In this document: positions 25,250 through 34,288 of the stretch, in pieces
Numbering within the stretch: position 1 is the stretch's first letter
Layout of the letters: each line of letters begins with the position of its first letter
Origin: Aestuariivivens sediminicola
Lineage (GTDB): Bacteria > Bacteroidota > Bacteroidia > Flavobacteriales > Flavobacteriaceae
Direction of reading: 5' to 3'
Length of the DNA: 64,000 nucleotides
Assembly (NCBI RefSeq): GCF_022662015.1
Contig: NZ_JAKMCM010000006.1
Location: 157,314 to 221,313, forward strand
Notes under the pieces: model-generated
The model's input: only the letters and a program-made list of their open reading frames with translations
Told to the model about the DNA's origin: nothing
Database searches by the model: none
Made by a program: the position numbers and the translations under genes

Positions 25250-27411
25250 CTTTTAGTTTCCACGAGTTCCAGCTGTTCCAGACTGACCTTGGTGATAAAA
25301 ACACCATAGTTTACAACCGCTTTGTTCTTTTCAATTTTGTCGATGCTGCCAACTGCACGCCCATCTTCCATACGCACACGATCCCCAACTTTCAGGATGG
25401 GTTTTGGCTTTGGGATAGCTATGGCCTTTTTCCTGGCCTCTTTTTTCTGTTTTCGAATATGGTTTACTTTCTTTTCAACCTCCTGTTTCACCTGCTGCTC
25501 CTTGGCTTTGACTAATTTCTTTTGTTTGGGTGTAATTTTTTGGCGTTTTGAATTCTCTATCTGCACCAGTTTAAACAATTCGGCCATCAAATCACGTTTA
25601 CGCTTGTTTTCAACATATTTTTCAGCCAGATCCTTTACTTTTTGTCCAAGGTAAATAAGACGCTGGTTGCTGTCGTATAACTCCTGATAGCTTTCCAGTT
25701 TTTTTTGGATCTTGGCGTTTATTTCTTCAAGTCGGTCCGCCTCCTCACTCGTTTTTCTCTCATTTTGACGCAAAGACTGTCCTGTCTTTTCCAATCGCGA
25801 TCGTTCTTTCTGCAATTTGGCGATGGTAGCATCAAATCGAATCTTACTGCGCTCTATCTTCTTTTTGGCACGGTTGATCAGACTGTAGGGGATGCCATTC
25901 TTCTGAGCAACTTCGAAGGTAAAAGAACTTCCCGCCTGACCCACGGCGAGTTTAAACATAGGCTCTAAGGTATGCTCGTTGAACAACATGTTCGCATTAA
26001 CCATATGCGGCAATTCCGTCGCTAAGATCTTAAGATTCGAATAATGGGTCGTTATTATGCCAAAAGCCTTTCTATGATAGAATTCCTCTAAAAATGTTTC
26101 CGCCAGTGCCCCACCCAATTCCGGATCACTTCCTGTTCCGAACTCATCAATTAAAAACAGGGTATTGGCATTGCATTTCTTTAAGAAATAGTTCATCTGT
26201 TTTAAACGATAGCTATAGGTACTTAAATGATTTTCAATGGATTGGTTGTCTCCGATGTCACTCAGAATTCTGTCGAACAGGCAGACCTCACTGCGTTCAT
26301 GAACCGGAATCAGCAATCCACTTTGCAGCATGACCTGAAGCAAACCTATGGTCTTAAGCGTGATACTTTTGCCCCCTGCATTCGGACCCGATATCACAAT
26401 TATTCGGCTATCGTCTTTAAGCCTTATGGTTTGTGGAAAGGTTGGAATGTCCTTTTCCAAATTATTCAGATAGAGCAGGGGATGATAGGCATCGCGCAAA
26501 TAGAGGCTCCGGTTCTCGGAAAGAGCGGGCAGTATGGCATTGAGGGACCTCGCGTATTTGGCTTTTGCCGAAATGACATCCATGCTTATTAAGAAGGATT
26601 GATAGTCCTGAAGTAATGGTAAATAGGGACGTATAGCATTGGTAACCTCCTTTAAAATCCTGATAATTTCCTCTTTCTCTTCATGCTCGAGGTTACTCAA
26701 CTCACGGGAATGCTGTATGGTGGTTTCGGGTTCAATGTAAACAATGCTCCCGGTTTTACTACTTCCCATAACCTGACCGTTTACCTTGCGTCTGTACATC
26801 GCTTTTACCGCCAACACCCGATGGTTATCCACTACGGATTCCCGGATATCGTCCAAATAATCCAACTTCTGATAGGTGTGCATTGCTGTTGCAAAACTTT
26901 GATTAATCCTGCCTTTCACTTTATTTATGGCCTTCCTGATGTCGTAAAGTAAGACGGATGCATTGTCCTTTACATCGCCGAACCGATCAATAATGCCATC
27001 CACCTTTTCAATGAGCACTTTCGTCACTTCGATCTCCGAAGCCGACCTATGTAATTTGGGGTAGTATTCATTGAATTTCTGTAAGAATTGGATAATGGTA
27101 TTGACCGTAAGGGATATGGCTGCTATTTTTTGTAATCCATGAACATCCAAAAAAGTGTTTTCTATCATTAAAAGTTTTAGCTCTTTGCTGATGGCCTCGA
27201 ATCCATGGTTTGGAATGCGATTGTCATTCTGAAAAGACGACAGGTATTCATTGGTCTGTTCCAGAGCAAGTTTCAGTTCATCCTCAGACCGATACGGCAT
27301 AATCTGAAGCGCATGCTGGTGACCTAAACCGGTGACGCAATAGTCACTCAGCTGTTCAAGCACAGTTGGAAATTCCAGATCTTGTAATGTCTTTTGATGA
27401 ATCCCGTTCAT
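25246..27411 (-). CDS. mutS2: Endonuclease MutS2-type ATPase lacking a Smr domain
   Basis: 721 residues. The ABC-type ATPase of MutS2 is clear: Walker A GPNAGGKS near 345, Walker B LFLIDEFGTGSDP near 425 and the HYSNLK motif. Before it is the core/clamp region, after it a long charged coiled coil (~530-660). The protein ends in a KOW-like segment, GDRVRMEDGRAVGSIDKIEKN. Typical Bacillus MutS2 is ~785 residues and ends in a Smr nuclease domain. That domain (with its LDLHG and GKG motifs) is absent here, so nuclease activity from Smr is not expected. MutS2 proteins act on branched DNA or on collided ribosomes. First gene of a two-gene operon with the DCC protein. Confidence 0.9.
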   Translation of the reverse strand: MNGIHQKTLQDLEFPTVLEQLSDYCVTGLGHQHALQIMPYRSEDELKLALEQTNEYLSSFQNDNRIPNHGFEAISKELKLLMIENTFLDVHGLQKIAAISLTVNTIIQFLQKFNEYYPKLHRSASEIEVTKVLIEKVDGIIDRFGDVKDNASVLLYDIRKAINKVKGRINQSFATAMHTYQKLDYLDDIRESVVDNHRVLAVKAMYRRKVNGQVMGSSKTGSIVYIEPETTIQHSRELSNLEHEEKEEIIRILKEVTNAIRPYLPLLQDYQSFLISMDVISAKAKYARSLNAILPALSENRSLYLRDAYHPLLYLNNLEKDIPTFPQTIRLKDDSRIIVISGPNAGGKSITLKTIGLLQVMLQSGLLIPVHERSEVCLFDRILSDIGDNQSIENHLSTYSYRLKQMNYFLKKCNANTLFLIDEFGTGSDPELGGALAETFLEEFYHRKAFGIITTHYSNLKILATELPHMVNANMLFNEHTLEPMFKLAVGQAGSSFTFEVAQKNGIPYSLINRAKKKIERSKIRFDATIAKLQKERSRLEKTGQSLRQNERKTSEEADRLEEINAKIQKKLESYQELYDSNQRLIYLGQKVKDLAEKYVENKRKRDLMAELFKLVQIENSKRQKITPKQKKLVKAKEQQVKQEVEKKVNHIRKQKKEARKKAIAIPKPKPILKVGDRVRMEDGRAVGSIDKIEKNKAVVNYGVFITKVSLEQLELVETKR

Positions 27412-27527
27412 ATGTTTTTCTTAGGCCTGTGTTTACATCTCTTGATGATTTGAATAAGGTTTTTTTGTAGTGATTGAACCAACACTAACAGATTAACCTT
27501 TATGGCACATCCACAACCGATGTAAAG

Positions 27528-28013
27528 TTAAAAATTTACGGGTTTTAACCCATCCAACTTTAAATTATAATCATACTGCAGATCTTCGTGAAGTGATTTT
27601 ACTATCTTTCGTACAAGGGCTATTTGGCGTTGGTACATATTGATTAACTGTTGACTTCGATGTATACTGGGCTTAAAATCTCGTAGAAGCGTACAAAAAT
27701 AAAGTAGCAGCTCTACTTCAGTTTCTTTGTTTTGTGAATATCGAATATACTTTTTAACGTTCCGTAGAATTTTACGCATACTTTTTCGAATGTAAAAAAA
27801 GCTCGCCCTGTTTATCTGATCAAATTCATGGTCCATATACATCTTAACGCTTTGGATATAGCCTTCCTCGTTGGCGGATTCAAATAAAAGATAGGATAGG
27901 AGTTCTTTATTTTCCTTTTTGAATCGCGATAACCTGAGACACAGTTCCTGAAGTTCAGGTTGGGAAAGCATGTTTAACTCTTTTTTGATCTCTTTAAGTG
28001 GAACTGCTTTCAT
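27528..28013 (-). CDS. Conserved hypothetical protein (DUF6155-like)
   Basis: 161 residues, highly charged (many Lys, Arg, Glu), predicted mainly helical, with no signal peptide. The opening, PLKEIKKELNMLSQPELQELCLRLSRFKKENKELLSYLLF, is like proteins that Bacteroidota databases place in DUF6155; this is from memory. The positive charge and helices would suit nucleic acid or ribosome binding, but that is speculation. It lies 14 bases downstream of the E1 fusion, so it probably shares its transcript. Confidence 0.7.
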   Translation of the reverse strand: MKAVPLKEIKKELNMLSQPELQELCLRLSRFKKENKELLSYLLFESANEEGYIQSVKMYMDHEFDQINRASFFYIRKSMRKILRNVKKYIRYSQNKETEVELLLYFCTLLRDFKPSIHRSQQLINMYQRQIALVRKIVKSLHEDLQYDYNLKLDGLKPVNF

Positions 28014-28027
28014 TAAAGGTCTTGATC

Positions 28028-30442
28028 TTATCTCAATTTAGGAAAATCAGATGGATTAAATTCATGCATGACGTCATATACGGCTTCAAAAACATCTTCT
28101 GCAGAAGGTTTGGAGAAGTAATCTCCATCATTTCCATAGGCCGGTCTGTGGTCCTTGGCAGTTAAGGTTTTGGGTGCGCTGTCCAGATACTGATATCCCT
28201 TCTGGGTATTCAATACTTCATTTAGAATATAGGCTGAAGCACCCCCGGGAACATCCTCGTCAATTACCATTAGACGATTCGTTTTTGCTATACTTTTAAC
28301 GATATCATGATTTAAGTCAAGAGGAATCAGAGATTGAACATCAATAACTTCGGCATCAATACCCACACTTAATAGCGCTTTGGCAGTATCCATAACAATG
28401 CGCAGGGTAGAACCATAAGACACCAGGGTAATATCTTTTCCTTCCTTAACGGTTTCAACGACTCCGATAGGTGTTCGTAGCTCGGAAAGGTTGCTCGGCA
28501 TACGCTCTTTCAAACGATACCCATTTAAACATTCAATTACAATTGCAGGATCGTCGCCTTCGAGTAGGGTGTTGTAAAAACCGGCCGCCTTGGTCATGTT
28601 CCTGGGCACTAAAACAAAAATACCCCTTACCAGGTTCACAATACCTCCCATTGGAGATCCGGAATGCCAGATACCTTCAAGCCGATGTCCTCTGGTACGG
28701 ACTATTAACGGTGCCTTCTGCATGCCTTTGGTACGATAGTGCAGCGTCGCCAGGTCGTCACTTATGATCTGAAGTGCGTATAACAGGTAATCCAAATATT
28801 GGATTTCTGCTATGGGTCGAAGCCCCCTTAATGCAAGGCCGATACCCTGTCCTACAATAGTGGCTTCTCGAATTCCGGTGTCCGCTATGCGGAGTTCACC
28901 GTATTTTTCCTGTAAACCTTCAAGGCCTTGATTCACATCCCCAATGTTTCCGGTGTCTTCCCCAAAAATAAGTACTTCGGGGTGTGTATTGAAAATGGCA
29001 TCAAAATTATCCCGAATTATGATTCTGCCGTCAACCTGATTCAGTTCGTCATCTTGATAAATAGGTTTCACCTCTTTCACATGGATCGCGGAGCGCTCTG
29101 TTTCAGAGTACAGATGAGAGCTAAACTTCGGCTCGGTATCCTCGAGGACCTGAGTTATCCATTCCGACAGTTTACGTTTCTCATCAGATGATTCGCCGAT
29201 GGTAAAACGCAGTGCGCGCCGCGCATAGGAAACCACATCCTTTCGGGTGGGTTCATTAATTGCGGACAAGTCTTTTAACAGCTTGCCTAAAAACACTCCA
29301 TTTGGACTCGTATCAACCAGGGGTTGAAGGAGAGCAATAAGTGCTTTCCGATCCTTGCGAATCGGCTCTAAAAATTCCTCCCAGGTACTTTTCTTAATGG
29401 CCCGGACTTCTTTTTTAATGTTCCGTTCTAACTCCAAAAGCGATTCATTCGATGCAATACCGCTTTCGATGATCCATTCGCGCATTTTGATATTGCAATC
29501 GTGTTCGGCTTCCCAATCCAAACGCTCCTTACTTTTATAGCGTTCATGGGAGCCGGAAGTCGAATGTCCTTGCGGCTGGGTTAGTTCCTGTACATGAATA
29601 ATTACCGGAACGTGCTCATGTCGCGCAATGGCAGCAGCCTCCTGATAGGTTTCGATAAGATTGGGATAATCCCAACCCTTAACGCGCAGAATCTCATAGC
29701 CCTTCTGCTCCTTATCCCTTTGGAAACCATTTAAAATTTCGGAAATATTCTCTTTGGTCGTTTGGTATTTTGCCGGCACCGAAATTCCATATTCATCATC
29801 CCATATACTTATAATCATTGGAATTTGAAGAACGCCAGCAGCATTTACCGTTTCAAAAAACAGGCCTTCACTGGTGCTGGCATTTCCAATGGTACCCCAG
29901 GCCACTTCGTTGCCATTGTTCGAAAATTTAGCGGCATCGATGGCTTTTAGGTTTTTGTAAATTTTAGACGCCTGAGCCAGTCCCAAAAGACGTGGCATTT
30001 GACCGGCAGTGGGGGAGATGTCTGCACTGGAGTTATACTGAGTCGTTAAATCCTTCCATTCTCCGTGTTCATCAAGACTATGTGTCACAAAATGACCACC
30101 CATTTGCCTCCCGGCGGACATGGGTTCCAGTTCTAAATCCGTATTGGCGTAGAGCCCGGCAAAAAAGTGCTCTACCGTAAATTCACCAATGGCCATCATA
30201 AAGGTCTGGTCTCTGTAATAACCTGAACGCCAGTCGCCTTTTGCAAAAGCCTTGGCCATAGCCAATTGAGGTACCTCTTTCCCGTCGCCAAAAATTCCAA
30301 ATTTTGCCTTACCGGTCAAGACCTCTCGACGCCCCAATAAACTGCATTCCCGGCTTCTCAAAGCTGTGGCATAATCTTTCAAAACTTCTGCTTTGAAGTC
30401 CTCAAAAGTGATGTTGCTTTTTAAATCGGGGATGATATCCAT
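28028..30442 (-). CDS. Fused E1 alpha/beta 2-oxoacid (branched-chain) dehydrogenase
   Basis: 804 residues from ATG 30442; a TTG-started extension to 30493 adds an unlikely N-terminus. The N-terminal half is the thiamine diphosphate E1 alpha fold, including RRKGKF-like LLGRREVLTGKAKFGIFGDG, RQMGGHFVTHS and the ThDP-binding segment GNASTSEG at 186-193. The C-terminal half is E1 beta: FGEDTGNIGDVNQG, EIQYLDYLLYALQIISDDLA and DVQSLIPLDLNHD. Such fusions are typical of Bacteroidota and probably feed 2-oxoisovalerate-type acids into branched-chain acyl-CoA. E2 and E3 are not in this window. The usual GDG...NN pattern reads GNA...DDE, as noted in the findings. Confidence 0.88.
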   Translation of the reverse strand: MDIIPDLKSNITFEDFKAEVLKDYATALRSRECSLLGRREVLTGKAKFGIFGDGKEVPQLAMAKAFAKGDWRSGYYRDQTFMMAIGEFTVEHFFAGLYANTDLELEPMSAGRQMGGHFVTHSLDEHGEWKDLTTQYNSSADISPTAGQMPRLLGLAQASKIYKNLKAIDAAKFSNNGNEVAWGTIGNASTSEGLFFETVNAAGVLQIPMIISIWDDEYGISVPAKYQTTKENISEILNGFQRDKEQKGYEILRVKGWDYPNLIETYQEAAAIARHEHVPVIIHVQELTQPQGHSTSGSHERYKSKERLDWEAEHDCNIKMREWIIESGIASNESLLELERNIKKEVRAIKKSTWEEFLEPIRKDRKALIALLQPLVDTSPNGVFLGKLLKDLSAINEPTRKDVVSYARRALRFTIGESSDEKRKLSEWITQVLEDTEPKFSSHLYSETERSAIHVKEVKPIYQDDELNQVDGRIIIRDNFDAIFNTHPEVLIFGEDTGNIGDVNQGLEGLQEKYGELRIADTGIREATIVGQGIGLALRGLRPIAEIQYLDYLLYALQIISDDLATLHYRTKGMQKAPLIVRTRGHRLEGIWHSGSPMGGIVNLVRGIFVLVPRNMTKAAGFYNTLLEGDDPAIVIECLNGYRLKERMPSNLSELRTPIGVVETVKEGKDITLVSYGSTLRIVMDTAKALLSVGIDAEVIDVQSLIPLDLNHDIVKSIAKTNRLMVIDEDVPGGASAYILNEVLNTQKGYQYLDSAPKTLTAKDHRPAYGNDGDYFSKPSAEDVFEAVYDVMHEFNPSDFPKLR

Positions 30443-30611
30443 TGTCTTGATAAAGTGCGTTGCAAATTTAACTAAAGTTTGTTGCTTTTGCAATTTATAG
30501 CTGTGTTAAATAATTGAATTATATTTAAAAAAGTTATTGAAATATAGAAAATAATTGAATATTATTCATTTTATTCAATTTAAACAGATAATATTTCAAT
30601 AAATGGAATAT

Positions 30612-33446
30612 CTAGAACCAGCGCCTGCGGAATAAGCCCAACAGAATCTGAGGGTCTACTGTAAATTTGATTCTAATTTTCTGATCGTAGTTAGGTTGTC
30701 CGATTTCCCAACCTAAATTGGAATATATGGGAAAATAAACTTCAAAATAATCGGTTACAAGATTGACTCTAATACCGGAGTCATAAACAAATTTCGGATG
30801 GCTATTATGGTTCTTGACAAAACCGATATCTCCATAGGCCAAAATATAGTTCCACAAGGTGGTACTGGTATTTAGAGTGGTTATCCATTGATTGGCAAAA
30901 GGCGTTTGCAGTTTTGATTTAAAGCCCCCTTCTGCATCGATATATTGCTGGCTGAAGATTCCCGTATTTTCAGATCGCCCCAGATACATGTAATCGAACA
31001 GATAATCTGTTGGTCTGTCCAGTGCGAAACTAAAATAATCCGATGCTGGATCATTGTTGTTTTCGATAAAGGTACCCGCAAATAATCTCAGATTTAACTG
31101 CCTGTTGCTCTCAAATAACTTTCTGTATTCATAATTGAAGGCCAGCTTACTGAAATTTTTAGCCACCTGAAAATCGACGTACCATTTGTTAAAATGAATT
31201 AGATTGTCATTGGAATGCACATACCTGGTATTAAACACAGTGTAATTGGGTTCTGAGGAACTCAATGTGTTATTGGGGTCTCTATCGCGATGTATGTCCA
31301 CATATCGTATGACAAGGGATTGTCTTTTGTTCGACCTGAAATCATTGTCCTGTCGGAACATGAGGGTAACCGATGGAATGATCTGTCTTACGAATAAATC
31401 GTCCGCATAGGAGTTGTAGCTGGCTCTAATCCCATAATTCAAGGAATACAAATCGTTATTTTCGAAGTAGTGATTCATCCACATGGCACCTCCACCAGTC
31501 AGGGATTTGGACCTGAATGAATATTTTGGAGCAATCTTATAGTTAAAGCGCTTTCTCAGTAATGCCGTATTGTAGAAGCGCATACCGAGGGTTATCCCAT
31601 CATAAATGTTGTTGAATTCAGCAATAGGAAGCACAAACACCTGGTTGTAATAAGGGTCTTCGACATCTTTGAAAAGGCGAAACTGCAAGGGTTTATTGTT
31701 GAAGAAAATTCCCTTTAAAGATTTCCAGTTGTCCCTCAAATTAATTTCAGGGATTAATTTTTCATAGTTTAAAACCAATTTATTGGCGTCCTGCTTTGGT
31801 ATGGTGAGGGTCTTGCTCTTGTCTATGTTCTCTACCCAAATTTTAGAGATGATGCTATCGTTATTTAGCGTATACAGGGAGATGGGCATACTGTTATGAC
31901 GCTTGTTCTTGATTGTCAGTGTAATGGAATCCTCAGCGTCATTAACATCCTTAATTCTGAAATCAATTTTTTTACGTGTTTCCAGGTAATCCTTGAAAAA
32001 CCAGTCAATATTTTTTGAAGTTCGCCGTTTTAAAAAGCGCTCAAATTCCTCGCTCGAAGTTAATTGGAGCTTTGTGTTCATTAAAAATGTGCTGAGGCTT
32101 TTTTCTAGTACGTCAGCATTAATGAAGTCATCCAAATATTTGAGCCCAATCCCGGCTTTATATTTATTGGCTATGTTCTTATTGAATTTTAGGAGTGAAT
32201 CCTTTGCCATAAGCAATGGTTGATCTCGGTTGGTCCTGGCCATAACCATATACCCGAACACATATTTTTCGTTGAAGGTCATATCTGCGGCACGAAATGA
32301 ACGCACGCCCCAAAAGTCCGCTAATGACCCTAAAAACTTCATGTCGGGATAATATTCATCCACATAATTCATCAAATAAAAGATCTGAATGCCATCCAAT
32401 AACCATTGGTCTCTCCTTGGATTGATCAATAAGGTGTTCTCCAGATAATTATGTAACACTAGTTTTAACAATTTCAGTTCATACTCAAAGTGATTCGGAT
32501 AGGGTTTAACAAAGCTGGGTAAAAAATTCAACCCATAAATGGGGTCTTTCAAAAAATCTATCTGAGAGACGAGAAGCTTTTTATGTGGATATGCTCCGAA
32601 ATTCTTTTTTATAAAATGAACGACTTTATCCGTTATTAAAGCTTTATCTATCTTCTCGAGACCTTCTTCATTTATACTTGAAAGAATTTCAATTCCCTTC
32701 GATTCCAGCGAATTAAATGTTGGTGTTTTATTTAAGTAAAGTTTTGTATTTATTCTATTAGAGCCGCTTAATTTGACAACCCGTTGTCTGGCCGTAGTTT
32801 CCAAGATGCCATCCACGTCCAGTTCGGAGGTCAAATAATAGGATTTTGGAAACTCAATCTCTAGATGCAGGTCGGATTTTGGAATAAACAGATCGTCTAA
32901 GTTCTTATTACTGTAGTAATGCCACTTACCATCATATACAGCCGGTGTTATATACCAATATCTCAAATTGAGATCACCTTCCGGTGTTATACCATAACTT
33001 GTAAATTTGTCTCTTGGAATTTTAACCAAATAGTTCAGGTCTAAGGTATAGGACTGTCCGGGAAGCACGGGAACGTTGAGATCCACTTTTATGACATCTA
33101 TCTGATTTAGAAGCTGTTCATGAGGAACCTCAGCATTATGTTGCTTGATGGAGGTAATGACAGAGTATCCGCGTTCTTCATTTTTGGCCAGGTGGAAGTC
33201 ATTAATATATTCATCGGCAATCCTTATGGCCAAGGGCGTGGTCTTGGTGGCGTAACTATTGTTCCAATCGTTTAAATAAATGGTACTTAAAGTATCCTGG
33301 GTGGTGTTGGTATAGGTAATGCTTTGAATAATGGCAATCTCTCTTTTTTCAATATCAAATTTTGCTTTTACGTCTATTTTATTTTGACCAAAGGCAAGAG
33401 ATTGAAAGAGGAAGCATATTAAGATACTAAAGAGACTTGACTTCAA
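30612..33446 (-). CDS. Outer-membrane barrel protein with a degenerate M1 aminopeptidase-like domain
   Basis: 944 residues, signal peptide 1-20 (ending AFGQ). Residues ~20-470 follow the layout of M1 metallopeptidases: a beta-rich N-terminal part, then a helical region. The catalytic HExxH is replaced by HNYLE (His332-Glu336) and the distal WLNEG site by WLLDG (348-352), so zinc binding and catalysis should be lost. From ~590 on, alternating strands with many Tyr/Asn and the terminal RRRWF suggest an outer-membrane barrel of about 14-16 strands. The start is TTG 33446: no in-frame ATG lies between the upstream stop and the signal peptide. I read it as a non-catalytic binding or docking receptor. 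Confidence 0.75.
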   Translation of the reverse strand: MKSSLFSILICFLFQSLAFGQNKIDVKAKFDIEKREIAIIQSITYTNTTQDTLSTIYLNDWNNSYATKTTPLAIRIADEYINDFHLAKNEERGYSVITSIKQHNAEVPHEQLLNQIDVIKVDLNVPVLPGQSYTLDLNYLVKIPRDKFTSYGITPEGDLNLRYWYITPAVYDGKWHYYSNKNLDDLFIPKSDLHLEIEFPKSYYLTSELDVDGILETTARQRVVKLSGSNRINTKLYLNKTPTFNSLESKGIEILSSINEEGLEKIDKALITDKVVHFIKKNFGAYPHKKLLVSQIDFLKDPIYGLNFLPSFVKPYPNHFEYELKLLKLVLHNYLENTLLINPRRDQWLLDGIQIFYLMNYVDEYYPDMKFLGSLADFWGVRSFRAADMTFNEKYVFGYMVMARTNRDQPLLMAKDSLLKFNKNIANKYKAGIGLKYLDDFINADVLEKSLSTFLMNTKLQLTSSEEFERFLKRRTSKNIDWFFKDYLETRKKIDFRIKDVNDAEDSITLTIKNKRHNSMPISLYTLNNDSIISKIWVENIDKSKTLTIPKQDANKLVLNYEKLIPEINLRDNWKSLKGIFFNNKPLQFRLFKDVEDPYYNQVFVLPIAEFNNIYDGITLGMRFYNTALLRKRFNYKIAPKYSFRSKSLTGGGAMWMNHYFENNDLYSLNYGIRASYNSYADDLFVRQIIPSVTLMFRQDNDFRSNKRQSLVIRYVDIHRDRDPNNTLSSSEPNYTVFNTRYVHSNDNLIHFNKWYVDFQVAKNFSKLAFNYEYRKLFESNRQLNLRLFAGTFIENNNDPASDYFSFALDRPTDYLFDYMYLGRSENTGIFSQQYIDAEGGFKSKLQTPFANQWITTLNTSTTLWNYILAYGDIGFVKNHNSHPKFVYDSGIRVNLVTDYFEVYFPIYSNLGWEIGQPNYDQKIRIKFTVDPQILLGLFRRRWF

Positions 33447-33574
33447 ATTATTAACATTTAGGCTTTTAAGATATCATTCAAGGCGTTGCAATATAGCGAA
33501 TTATACGTTTATTTATGGGTCATCCAAAATAGGAGAACTTCACAGGTTTTCAATCAACATGGACATAAATGGGG

Positions 33575-34264
33575 TTAAAAATTCGGGCTTAGGCGCGATT
33601 CCTTATAGAATGCATCTAAAATATCTATAACCTCGTCCGCTGTGTCCACAACATGTATTAAGTTGAGATCGTTGGGACTGATGTTCGAAAATTTAGCTAA
33701 AAGCGTGTCCTTAACCCAGTGCAATAGACCTTCCCAAAAATCGGATCCCACCAAAATGATTGGAAATTTTTCAATTTTTTTTGTTTGTATAAGCGTAAGG
33801 GCCTCAAAAAGCTCATCCAATGTACCGAATCCCCCCGGCATGACGATGAACCCCTGAGAATACTTAACGAACATCACCTTGCGAACAAAGAAATAGTCGA
33901 AATCTAGACTCTTATCCTTATCGATATAAGGGTTGTCGTGTTGTTCAAAAGGCAGTTCTATATTCAGACCGACGGAAGTTCCTCCGCCTAAATGAGCACC
34001 CTTGTTCCCCGCTTCCATTATTCCGGGGCCTCCGCCTGTAATTACACCATAGCCGGATTCTACTATTTTCCGTGCAATCTGTTCTGCTAATTTGAAGGTT
34101 TCATGATCAGGTTTGGTCCGGGCTGATCCAAAAATGGAAACGCAGGGTCCGATTTGACTCATTTTCTCAAAGCCATTTACAAATTCTCCCATGATTTTAA
34201 ATATGGCCCAGGAGTCGTTTGTTTTGATCTCATTCCAACCTTTGTGGTGATGTTGTTTTCTCAT
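33575..34264 (-). CDS. LOG family (TIGR00730) nucleotide phosphoribohydrolase-like protein
   Basis: 229 residues. The signature GGGPGIMEAGNKGA near 80 and PGGFGTLDELFEAL near 140 contain the PGGxGTxxE motif of LOG (lonely guy) proteins. The plant and actinobacterial members release cytokinins from their nucleotides, while bacterial members are often 5'-nucleotide hydrolases. The role here is unspecified. It lies 24 bases downstream of uvrA on the same strand and may be co-transcribed. No signal peptide. Start at ATG 34264. Confidence 0.88.
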   Translation of the reverse strand: MRKQHHHKGWNEIKTNDSWAIFKIMGEFVNGFEKMSQIGPCVSIFGSARTKPDHETFKLAEQIARKIVESGYGVITGGGPGIMEAGNKGAHLGGGTSVGLNIELPFEQHDNPYIDKDKSLDFDYFFVRKVMFVKYSQGFIVMPGGFGTLDELFEALTLIQTKKIEKFPIILVGSDFWEGLLHWVKDTLLAKFSNISPNDLNLIHVVDTADEVIDILDAFYKESRLSPNF

Positions 34265-34288
34265 AGCACGTCACTAAAATTCAATTTT

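Noticed and set aside
30443..30493. Longer N-terminus of the E1 fusion from TTG 30493
   Set aside because: The added 17 residues are not typical and the ATG at 30442 fits the family start.
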